Shown here: piece by piece, positions 1-6,657 of the stretch | How positions within the stretch are numbered: position 1 is the stretch's first letter | Layout: each line of letters begins with the position of its first letter | Origin: Pseudomonadota bacterium | GTDB taxonomy: Bacteria > Pseudomonadota > Gammaproteobacteria > Steroidobacterales > Steroidobacteraceae | Length of the DNA: 6,657 nt | NCBI GenBank assembly: GCA_023433515.1 | Contig: JAEZCN010000248.1 | Span: 1 to 6,657, forward strand | Direction of reading: 5' to 3' | The notes under the pieces: generated by a model | Told to the model about the DNA's origin: nothing | Seen by the model: only the letters and a program-made list of their open reading frames with translations | Databases searched by the model: none | Program-made: the position numbers and the translations under genes

Positions 1-637
1 CGATCTGGTAGTAGCGGTCGAAGCCCGCGACCATCAGGAGCTGCTTGAAGATCTGCGGCGACTGCGGCAGCGCGAAGAACTTGCCCGCGTGCGTGCGCGA
101 CGGGACCAGATAGTCGCGCGCGCCTTCGGGCGTGGCCTTGCCGAGCACCGGGGTTTCGATGTCGACGAAACCCTGATCGTCCAGGTATTGGCGCATCGCC
201 CGCGTGATCTTGTGACGCAGGCGCAGGCGGCGCGACATGTCATCGCGGCGCAGGTCGATATAGCGGTATTTGAGCCGGACCTCCTCGCTCACATGCTCGT
301 CGAGCTGGAACGGCAGCGGCTCGGACTTGTTGAGCGTCGTCAACTCGCGGGCCAGCAGTTCGACCTTGCCCGATGCGAGGTTGGTGTTGGCCGTGCCGGT
401 CGGGCGCTCGCGCACCAGGCCGCGGACCTGCACCACGAACTCGTTTCTCAGTTTTTCAGCCTCGGCGAACTGAGCCTTGTTGTCCGGGTCTATGACGATC
501 TGCAGGAGGCCCTCACGGTCGCGCAGGTCGACGAAAATGACGCCGCCATGATCGCGGCGGCGATGGACCCAGCCGGCAACCGTAACCTCTTGACCGACCA
601 GCTTTTCATTGACCTGGCCGCAATAATGGGAACGCAT
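1..637 (-). CDS. aspS: Aspartyl-tRNA synthetase, N-terminal 212 residues (partial)
   Basis: AspRS is a class II aminoacyl-tRNA synthetase that charges tRNA with aspartate in the cytoplasm. The reading frame starts at an ATG on the minus strand (635-637) and runs off the left edge without a stop. It begins MRSHYCGQ, the usual bacterial AspRS N-terminus. Residues 1 to about 105 form the OB-fold anticodon-binding domain, including RRRDHGGVIFVDLRDREG at about 27-44. Class II motif 1 covers about 139-163 and ends in IETP. PEGARDYLVPSR (170-181) and the aspartate-site segment QSPQIFKQLL (192-201) follow, and the fragment stops at FDRYYQI. His30 and Gly81 match positions reported to mark the non-discriminating AspRS type, which also charges tRNA-Asn. 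The gene is divergent from the dsbA-like gene. The Shine-Dalgarno is weak (AGGCGGG about 6-7 nt before the ATG). Roughly two thirds of the protein, including motifs 2 and 3, lies outside the window. Confidence 0.97.
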   Translation of the reverse strand, partial: MRSHYCGQVNEKLVGQEVTVAGWVHRRRDHGGVIFVDLRDREGLLQIVIDPDNKAQFAEAEKLRNEFVVQVRGLVRERPTGTANTNLASGKVELLARELTTLNKSEPLPFQLDEHVSEEVRLKYRYIDLRRDDMSRRLRLRHKITRAMRQYLDDQGFVDIETPVLGKATPEGARDYLVPSRTHAGKFFALPQSPQIFKQLLMVAGFDRYYQI

Positions 638-797
638 GGAAACCCGCCTGGAAATTCGAGATGGCAGCAAAGAAAGGGCCGCGATGTTACCGGTTCAGGC
701 AGGACTCAGGAAAGCCGCCGTATTGTCTATCCTCTGGTCCTTTAAACTGCCGCCCCACCGAGAATCCCTACCCCGGTAATCCAAAACCAAGGTACCT
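638..797. promoter_or_regulatory. Divergent intergenic region between aspS and the dsbA-like gene
   Basis: These 160 bp separate two divergently transcribed start codons, so promoters for both genes must lie here or within the neighbouring coding ends. No good sigma-70 pair is visible on either strand. On the plus strand TTGTCT (723-728) is followed by TAAACT (743-748), but the 14-bp spacer is too short. On the minus strand, GACAAT and TAACAT are only 4/6 matches with no -35 partner. The one clear signal is the dsbA-like ribosome binding site AAGG at 789-792, five bases before its ATG. No riboswitch or strong hairpin was noticed. Confidence 0.45.
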
Positions 798-1493
798 ATG
801 ACACGCAAGCTCGTTGCCCTCGCAGCACTGATCCTCGCAGCGCAAACACAGGCCGCCACCTGGGAAGCCGGGAAGCACTACACGGTGCTGGCGCAGCCGC
901 AGCGGACCAACGTCCCGGCGGGCAAGGTCGAGGTCATGGAGGTTTTCTCGTACGGGTGCCCGGCCTGCGACAACTTCGAGCCGCACATGAAGCGGATCAA
1001 GTCGACGCTGCCGGCCAACACGCAGGTCGTCTATCTTCACGCGTCCTGGAACAAGGCGGAGGCCTGGCCGCTGTTCCAGCGCGCCTTCATCACGGCGCAG
1101 TCGCTCGGCGTCGCCGATCGCGCCCATGAGCAGATGTACAAGGCGATCTGGCAGACCGGAGAGCTGGGTGTCGTCGATCGGGCGACCGGCCGGCTCAAGA
1201 CCAAACTTCCCACCATGGACCAGGTCGCCAAGTTCTACGAGCGCGTGACCGGAACCAAGGCCGCGGATTTCGTGAACGCGTCGAAGTCGTTCGGCGTCGA
1301 CATGAAGATCCGGCAGTCCGATGCGCAGATCCTCGCGATGAAAGTCACCGGAACTCCGACGATCGTGGTGAACGGCAAGTACATGCTCAACTCCGAGAAC
1401 CTGCGGTCCATCGAGGACTACATCGCGGTGATCAACTTCCTCGTGGCGAAAGAAAGCAAACCCTCCGCGGCGGCACCCGCGAAGAAAGGCTGA
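798..1493 (+). CDS. dsbA: Secreted thiol:disulfide interchange protein, DsbA/DsbL family (CPAC active site)
   Basis: A predicted periplasmic thioredoxin-fold oxidoreductase that would introduce disulfides into exported proteins and be re-oxidised by a DsbB-type membrane partner. It has 231 residues, near the usual length for DsbA precursors. Residues 1 to about 20 are a classic signal peptide: MTRK, a hydrophobic Leu/Ala core, and cleavage near AQTQAA. The active site FSYGCPACDNF has Cys54 and Cys57, and the cis-proline loop is GTPT with Pro187 (VTGTPTIVVNGKY). The helical insertion typical of DsbA lies between about 65 and 175. The C-terminus is a short Ala/Lys/Pro tail. The central dipeptide is Pro-Ala instead of the Pro-His of E. 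coli DsbA. The start is supported by AAGG five bases upstream and by the signal peptide. The gene stands alone on the plus strand and ends 3 bp before a large palindrome. Family assignment is firm; equivalence to the principal housekeeping DsbA is not proven. Confidence 0.93.
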   Translation: MTRKLVALAALILAAQTQAATWEAGKHYTVLAQPQRTNVPAGKVEVMEVFSYGCPACDNFEPHMKRIKSTLPANTQVVYLHASWNKAEAWPLFQRAFITAQSLGVADRAHEQMYKAIWQTGELGVVDRATGRLKTKLPTMDQVAKFYERVTGTKAADFVNASKSFGVDMKIRQSDAQILAMKVTGTPTIVVNGKYMLNSENLRSIEDYIAVINFLVAKESKPSAAAPAKKG

Positions 1494-1494
1494 C

Positions 1495-1595
1495 AAAATG
1501 GGGACATTCCTCGTTTCCTAGCAAACGGGGACAGACCTCATTGCCTTGATGGCAGGTCTGTCCCCGTTTGCTAGGAAACGAGGAATGTCCCCATT
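1495..1595. terminator. Possible bidirectional transcription end or RNA-stabilising stem-loop
   Basis: The palindrome sits exactly between the stop codons of the convergent dsbA-like and glutamine synthetase-like genes. A 42-bp stem would form in either transcript. For the minus-strand transcript the stem is followed by a short T run (AAAA on the plus strand at 1495-1498). For the plus-strand transcript there is no T run, so classical intrinsic termination of dsbA is not well supported. Blocking read-through or protecting the 3' end is plausible. This is inferred from position and structure only. Confidence 0.4.
1497..1595. repeat. 99-bp palindromic element: two perfect 42-bp inverted arms, REP/BIME-like
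   Basis: Arms 1497-1538 and 1554-1595 are exact reverse complements over all 42 positions, around a 15-nt loop (1539-1553). Each arm also folds by itself. In the left arm 1508-1516 pairs with 1523-1531 (nine pairs, one G-T) around the loop CCTAGC; the mirror hairpin in the right arm is 1561-1569 with 1576-1584. The heptamer GGGGACA occurs on both sides of the left hairpin (1500-1506 and 1527-1533), and its complement does so on the right. The layout is therefore two REP-like hairpins in opposite orientation, resembling a BIME. Such elements can be mobilised by Y1 transposases of the RAYT family, but none is encoded here. The element fills the gap between two convergent genes. Family membership is inference from structure. 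Confidence 0.9.
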
Positions 1596-2958
1596 AGCTA
1601 CGCAGGTACCAGGCGTAGTCGAGTTCGCTGACTTCCGCGGAGAACCGCGCGCATTCCTGTTCCTTGATCGCGAGGAAGATCTTCAGGAACTCGGGGCCGA
1701 GCGCGTCCCGCAGGAAGGCGGAGCGCGCCGCAATGTCCAGCGACTCGCGCCAGGTGCGCGGCAGCGTCCGCTCCCGGACCTGCGCGTAGCCATTACCCTC
1801 GACTGGCGGTCCTGGATCGATGCCCTGCTCGATACCGTGCGACACGCCCGCGAGCACCGTGGCGACAGCGAGGTAGAGGTTCGCGTCGGCGCCGGCAATG
1901 CGATGCTCGACATGTCGCGACGCCGGCGGGCCGGACGGCACACGCAGGCTCACCGTGCGGTTGTTGATTCCCCAGATCGGCGCGACCGGCGCGTAACTCT
2001 CGTTGACGAACCGGCGATACGAATTCGCGTTCGGCGCGAAGATCGCCATCGATTCCGCCATCGTCGCGCGCATGCCGCCGATCGCATGACGCAGCGCCGG
2101 CGTGCCGGCGGGATCCTCGCTCGCGAACACGTTGGCGCCGCGCGAATCGTTCAGGCTCACGTGGACGTGCAACCCACTGCCGGCGCGGCCGCTGAACGGC
2201 TTCGCCATGAAACAGGCGATCAGGCCGTGCTTCTGCGCGACACCGCGCAGCAGCCGTTTGAACATCACGGCTTCGTCCACGGCCCGCATGACGTCGTCGC
2301 GATGATGCAGCGTGATCTCGAACTGCCCTGGCGAGTACTCGGACATCAGCGTCCCGGCCGGCAGTCCCTGCGCGATGGCCGAGCGGTAGACGTCGTCGAA
2401 CACCGGCGCGAGATCGTCGAGCCTCTGCAGGCTGTACGAATCTATCTTCTGCCGCTCGCCCGGGCGGCCGCCCCCGGCCGTCGCGAGGCGTCCGCCCGCC
2501 TCTTCCTTCAGTAGATAGAACTCGAGCTCGCAGGCGACCACGGGCGTGAAGCCGGCGCGTCGCAGTCGATCTGCGGCGCGCACGAGCGCATGACGGGGAT
2601 CGGCGGGCGCGGGCGCGCCTTGCCCGTCGAACATCGTGAGCAGGAGCTGGCCGTTGGGCGCCGCGAGCCAAGGAGCGCGTACGAGAGTCCCCGCGATCGG
2701 CCGCGCGGTCATGTCCGCATCGCCGGTATCCCAGACGAGGCCCGTCTCGTCGACGTCCTGGCCCGTGATGTCGAGCCCGAGGATCGAGCCCGCGACCTGC
2801 CGGCCGGTGTCGAAAATGCGCGGGAGCTCCTCGCACCGCACCGACTTGCCGCGCAACACACCCGAAGGATCCGTGATCATGATCTGCACGGCCTGCGCGT
2901 CGGGATGCGCGGCGAAGAAAGCGTCGAGCTCCTGGCGGGTTCCGAGATTGACGCTCAC
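1594..2958 (-). CDS. Glutamine synthetase family protein, gamma-glutamylpolyamine synthetase (PuuA)-like
   Basis: An ATP-dependent glutamate-amine ligase of the glutamine synthetase superfamily. It resembles E. coli PuuA, which gamma-glutamylates putrescine, along nearly its whole length. With the GTG start at 2956-2958 it has 454 residues (PuuA: 472). Motifs, in this numbering: ACELEFYLL (about 142-150, metal-binding Glu), SEYSPGQFEI (206-215), the ATP/metal segment GSGLHVHVS (260-268), NSYRRF (312-317), NNRTVSLRVP (332-341) and HVEHRIAGADAN (349-360). The GTG is chosen because it overlaps the upstream aminotransferase stop in a GTGA junction and has GGGGA seven bases before it. An in-frame ATG at 2983-2985 would add nine residues but has no ribosome binding site. 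The stop codon TAA shares two bases with the adjacent palindrome. No PuuB, PuuC or PuuD partner is in the window, so the substrate is open: putrescine, another polyamine, or a different amine. It is unlikely to be the ammonium-assimilating GlnA. Confidence 0.92.
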   Translation of the reverse strand: MSVNLGTRQELDAFFAAHPDAQAVQIMITDPSGVLRGKSVRCEELPRIFDTGRQVAGSILGLDITGQDVDETGLVWDTGDADMTARPIAGTLVRAPWLAAPNGQLLLTMFDGQGAPAPADPRHALVRAADRLRRAGFTPVVACELEFYLLKEEAGGRLATAGGGRPGERQKIDSYSLQRLDDLAPVFDDVYRSAIAQGLPAGTLMSEYSPGQFEITLHHRDDVMRAVDEAVMFKRLLRGVAQKHGLIACFMAKPFSGRAGSGLHVHVSLNDSRGANVFASEDPAGTPALRHAIGGMRATMAESMAIFAPNANSYRRFVNESYAPVAPIWGINNRTVSLRVPSGPPASRHVEHRIAGADANLYLAVATVLAGVSHGIEQGIDPGPPVEGNGYAQVRERTLPRTWRESLDIAARSAFLRDALGPEFLKIFLAIKEQECARFSAEVSELDYAWYLRS

Positions 2959-4340
2959 TTCATGTTCCCCAGCTCTCGCAGGCATTCACGCAGGTGCTTC
3001 AGCAGCAGGTCCACATACGCCGTGGTGGTGCCCGGCGAGCACAGCATCATGTTGTGAAACGGCGTGAGCAACACGCCGCGGTTGAGAAGATAGAGGTGGA
3101 TCGCGTGCTCGAGCTCCGGCCACGCGGCGCGTTCGGACTCGGCGCCGTTGCGCGGCCGTTTGCCGAAGCCGAACTCGAGCCGCGCGCCCACGCGCGCGAC
3201 GTGCCAGTCGAGCGCCGCCTCGGCGAATACCCGGCCGAGCCCCTCCGACAAGTAGCTGGCCGTCGCCTCCATCGCGGCGTAGTTTGCAGGTGTCATGAGC
3301 TCGTCGAGACAGGCCTCGAGACAGGCCAGCGCAAGCGCATTGGCGGACAGCGTGGTGCCCATGCCCGAGTGTCCAGCCGCGATCTCCCGCTGCACGCGGC
3401 GCATTCCGGCCTCGACTTCATCGGTGAAGCCGAACACCGCGCAGGACATGCCACCGGCGATCGCCTTGCCACACACCCAGATGTCCGGCTCGAGAGCGTG
3501 CGCCCGCGCATAGCCACCGCGCGCCGTCGACAACGTGTGCGTCTCGTCGACGATGAACAACACGCCGTGTTTGCGCGTGAGCGCGCGCAGCTCGTGCAGG
3601 AAGCCTTCTTCCGGCAGCACCATGCCGATGTTCGTCATCACCGGCTCGGCGATCAGGGCCGCCGTGCGCCCGCGCGCGAGCACGCGCTCCACCGCCGCGG
3701 CGTCGTTGAATGGCACTGCGTCGGTCGTGGCGCCGACGTCGTGGTTCATCCCGATGAGTCCCGCGCGCGCCCGCGCCGCGCCCTCGCCTTGCTTTTCCGG
3801 CGCCGCGCGCACGAGGGTCTCTTCCACCGTTCCGTGATAACAACCGTCGAACACGAGCACGCGCGGCCGGCCCGTGATCGCGCGCGCCCAGCGCAACGCG
3901 TACCGGTTCGCGTCCGTCGCGGTCTGCGTCATCTGCCAGAACGGCAGCCCGAACAAGGCGGCTAACTTTTCCCCAACCCCCGCCACACGTTCCGCGGGCA
4001 ACATCGAAGTGATGCCGCGCGCACCGGCTTCGGCGAGCACTCGCGCGATGGCCGGCGGCGAATGCCCGAACATCGCGCCCGTATCGCCGAGGCAGAGATC
4101 CACGTAGTGCTTGCCGTCGACATCCTCGAGCTCGACGCCCTGCGCACGCCGCACGAACAACGGATGCGGTGTCGACCAGTCGCCCATCCAGTGCATCGGC
4201 ACGCCGTTCAGCCAATGCGCGGCGCTGGCGCGCGCCAGTCGCGCGGATTCGGGATGGGTCGAAACGAACGTCGCGCGCTCACGCTCCAGCAGCCGCCGCA
4301 ACGTATCGCTGTCGATTCCGGACCGCCGCGCGTGATTCAT
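2955..4340 (-). CDS. Class-III PLP-dependent aminotransferase (glutamate-1-semialdehyde aminomutase-like)
   Basis: A 461-residue fold-type I PLP enzyme of the class-III aminotransferase family, related to glutamate-1-semialdehyde aminomutase and to enzymes often annotated only as 'aspartate aminotransferase family'. Visible motifs: DLCLGDTGAMFGHSPPAI (81-98), TATDANRYALRWAR (140-153), GCYHGTVEE (166-174, cofactor-stacking region), EPVMTN (232-237), IVDETHT (263-269, Asp265 contacting the pyridine nitrogen), GKAIAGG (291-297, Lys292 as Schiff-base lysine) and GMGTTLSANALA (326-337, phosphate-binding). The ATG at 4338-4340 lies 14 bp after the fmdB-like stop. There is no clear Shine-Dalgarno before it, which suggests translational coupling. 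The open frame extends 110 codons further into fmdB, but that stretch has the composition of a frame shadow. The stop overlaps the glutamine synthetase homologue start. A dedicated tetrapyrrole HemL role is unlikely given the N-terminal divergence and the amine-ligase neighbour. The actual amino donor and acceptor cannot be told. Confidence 0.9.
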   Translation of the reverse strand: MNHARRSGIDSDTLRRLLERERATFVSTHPESARLARASAAHWLNGVPMHWMGDWSTPHPLFVRRAQGVELEDVDGKHYVDLCLGDTGAMFGHSPPAIARVLAEAGARGITSMLPAERVAGVGEKLAALFGLPFWQMTQTATDANRYALRWARAITGRPRVLVFDGCYHGTVEETLVRAAPEKQGEGAARARAGLIGMNHDVGATTDAVPFNDAAAVERVLARGRTAALIAEPVMTNIGMVLPEEGFLHELRALTRKHGVLFIVDETHTLSTARGGYARAHALEPDIWVCGKAIAGGMSCAVFGFTDEVEAGMRRVQREIAAGHSGMGTTLSANALALACLEACLDELMTPANYAAMEATASYLSEGLGRVFAEAALDWHVARVGARLEFGFGKRPRNGAESERAAWPELEHAIHLYLLNRGVLLTPFHNMMLCSPGTTTAYVDLLLKHLRECLRELGNMK

Positions 4341-4354
4341 GGCGGCGGCGGAGT

Positions 4355-4753
4355 TCAGCGGCGCGAGCGCCGCTTGGCCGGGGCGGCTTTCTTCGCCTTG
4401 GCGCGCGACGCGCTCTTGCGCACGGGACTCGGCTTCGCTGCCGGCTTCGCCACCTCGCTCTTCGCGGAGTCGCTCTTGGTCTCGGCCTTTGCGTCGGACT
4501 TGGCGTCGGCCTTGGTTTCGCTCTTGGACTCTTCCTTGTCCGGGCCGGCGAGATTGCGCTTGTTTTCCTTGTCGGACTTGAAGTCCGTCTCGTACCAGCC
4601 CGAGCCCTTGAGCCGGAACACGGGCGCGGAGATGAGCTTGCGCAGTCCGGGCTTGTGACAGCTCGGACACTTGGTCAGCGGCTTATCGCTGATCTTCTGC
4701 AGGACTTCGTCGTGGTACCCGCACGTGGGGCATTCGTATTCGTAGAACGGCAT
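4355..4753 (-). CDS. FmdB-family zinc ribbon protein with long charged C-terminal tail
   Basis: A small FmdB/CxxC_CxxC_SSSS-family protein of 132 residues. The conserved core (1 to about 60) starts MPFYEYECPTC and holds two CxxC knuckles, Cys8/Cys11 and Cys29/Cys32, expected to bind one zinc. The family signature FRLKGSGWYETDF (46-58) follows. Residues from about 72 onward form a low-complexity tail: first alternating Lys with Glu/Asp/Ser, then a strongly basic end (103-132, Lys/Arg/Ala/Pro) resembling a histone-H1-like tail. Family function is poorly known; a regulatory role has been suggested. The start is well supported: GAGG at 4759-4762 lies five bases upstream, and a consensus -10 box lies just beyond. 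It is the first gene of a minus-strand cluster with the aminotransferase and glutamine synthetase homologue, and is 71 bp downstream of clpB. FmdB-like genes are commonly found beside aspS in gammaproteobacteria; here aspS is on the same strand but about 3.7 kb away. Confidence 0.93.
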   Translation of the reverse strand: MPFYEYECPTCGYHDEVLQKISDKPLTKCPSCHKPGLRKLISAPVFRLKGSGWYETDFKSDKENKRNLAGPDKEESKSETKADAKSDAKAETKSDSAKSEVAKPAAKPSPVRKSASRAKAKKAAPAKRRSRR

Positions 4754-4758
4754 GGAAT

Positions 4759-4762
4759 CCTC
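4759..4762 (-). promoter_or_regulatory. Ribosome binding site of the fmdB-like gene
   Basis: The minus strand reads GAGG five bases before the ATG at 4751-4753. This fixes the start that gives the family-typical MPFYEYECPTC N-terminus. Confidence 0.7.
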
Positions 4763-4779
4763 GAACGGAGAGCGCGGAG

Positions 4780-4785
4780 ATTATA
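4780..4785 (-). promoter_or_regulatory. Candidate sigma-70 -10 box for the fmdB-like gene cluster
   Basis: The minus strand reads TATAAT, a perfect -10 consensus, in the 71-bp gap between the clpB stop and the fmdB-like start. It lies in a small AT-rich island (TTGTTTATAAT) within very GC-rich surroundings. A TG lies two bases upstream of the hexamer, one base off the extended -10 position. No good -35 is seen at 16-18 bp spacing (best windows read CGAATG, GAATGG and GCGAAT). Transcription would start about 20 bases before the fmdB ATG, leaving room for the GAGG ribosome binding site. Confidence 0.5.
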
Positions 4786-4824
4786 AACAAGCCCCGCGCC
4801 GCCATTCGCTCCGGGTGCGCGCCA

Positions 4825-6657
<1,833 letters not shown>

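Noticed and set aside
638..797. A sigma-70 promoter pair for dsbA (TTGTCT...TAAACT)
   Set aside because: The 14-bp spacer is too short and both hexamers are imperfect; kept only as a comment in the intergenic entry.
768..1496. A 242-codon minus-strand open frame opposite the dsbA-like gene
   Set aside because: The plus strand has a signal peptide, CxxC site, cis-Pro loop and ribosome binding site; the minus frame has none of these.
1497..1595. CRISPR repeat or integron attC site
   Set aside because: There is only one palindrome, no spaced repeats, and no GTTRRRY/RYYYAAC core sites or integrase; the perfect 42-bp arms do not fit attC.
1546..2514. A 322-codon plus-strand open frame opposite the glutamine synthetase homologue
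   Set aside because: It is Arg/His/Asp-rich with no recognisable domain and lies wholly antisense to a gene with clear catalytic motifs. It starts inside the palindrome loop. This is a GC-rich frame shadow.
2994..3965. A 323-codon plus-strand open frame opposite the aminotransferase
   Set aside because: Same Arg-rich shadow composition; the opposite strand has a complete PLP-enzyme motif set.
4341..4670. A 110-codon N-terminal extension of the aminotransferase into fmdB
   Set aside because: It overlaps the well-supported fmdB-like gene in another frame, is Gln/Arg/Gly-rich without domain features, and the family N-terminus is already complete from the ATG at 4338-4340.
4786..4824. A clpB intrinsic terminator in the clpB-fmdB gap
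   Set aside because: Only short, interrupted GC pairings can be drawn and there is no T run at the right place, so it does not meet a terminator standard.

Overview
The window is GC-rich bacterial chromosome and reads as ordinary, tightly packed core genome from a gammaproteobacterium. The AspRS, ClpB and FmdB-type proteins all read like Pseudomonas, Xanthomonas or Steroidobacter relatives. This placement is inferred from protein resemblance, not from a database search. Six protein genes are supported, two of them cut by the window edges. I see no tRNA, rRNA, CRISPR array, transposase, integrase or phage gene.

Layout from left to right: (1) the first 212 codons of aspS on the minus strand, cut by the left edge; (2) a 160-bp divergent intergenic region; (3) a plus-strand gene for a secreted DsbA-like thiol oxidoreductase with a CPAC active site; (4) a 99-bp palindromic element (two perfect 42-bp arms and a 15-nt loop) filling the whole gap between the convergent dsbA-like and glutamine synthetase-like genes; (5) a minus-strand cluster read right to left as fmdB-like zinc ribbon, class-III PLP aminotransferase, PuuA-like glutamine synthetase, with very tight spacing (14 bp, then a 4-bp GTGA overlap); (6) a 71-bp gap with a consensus TATAAT box; (7) the C-terminal 610 residues of clpB on the minus strand, cut by the right edge.

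The aminotransferase and the glutamine synthetase homologue are almost certainly made together and probably act on the same amine or amino-acid substrate. The likely pattern is gamma-glutamylation of an amine plus transamination, but the substrate cannot be read from sequence. FmdB-like genes commonly sit next to aspS in gammaproteobacteria. Here about 3.7 kb carrying the aminotransferase, the synthetase and the dsbA-like gene lies between them, which suggests a lineage-specific insertion. The most unusual DNA is the 99-bp palindrome. Each arm holds its own REP-like hairpin flanked by GGGGACA repeats, and the element's outermost bases form part of the synthetase stop codon. I found no clear evidence of a novel multi-gene system.
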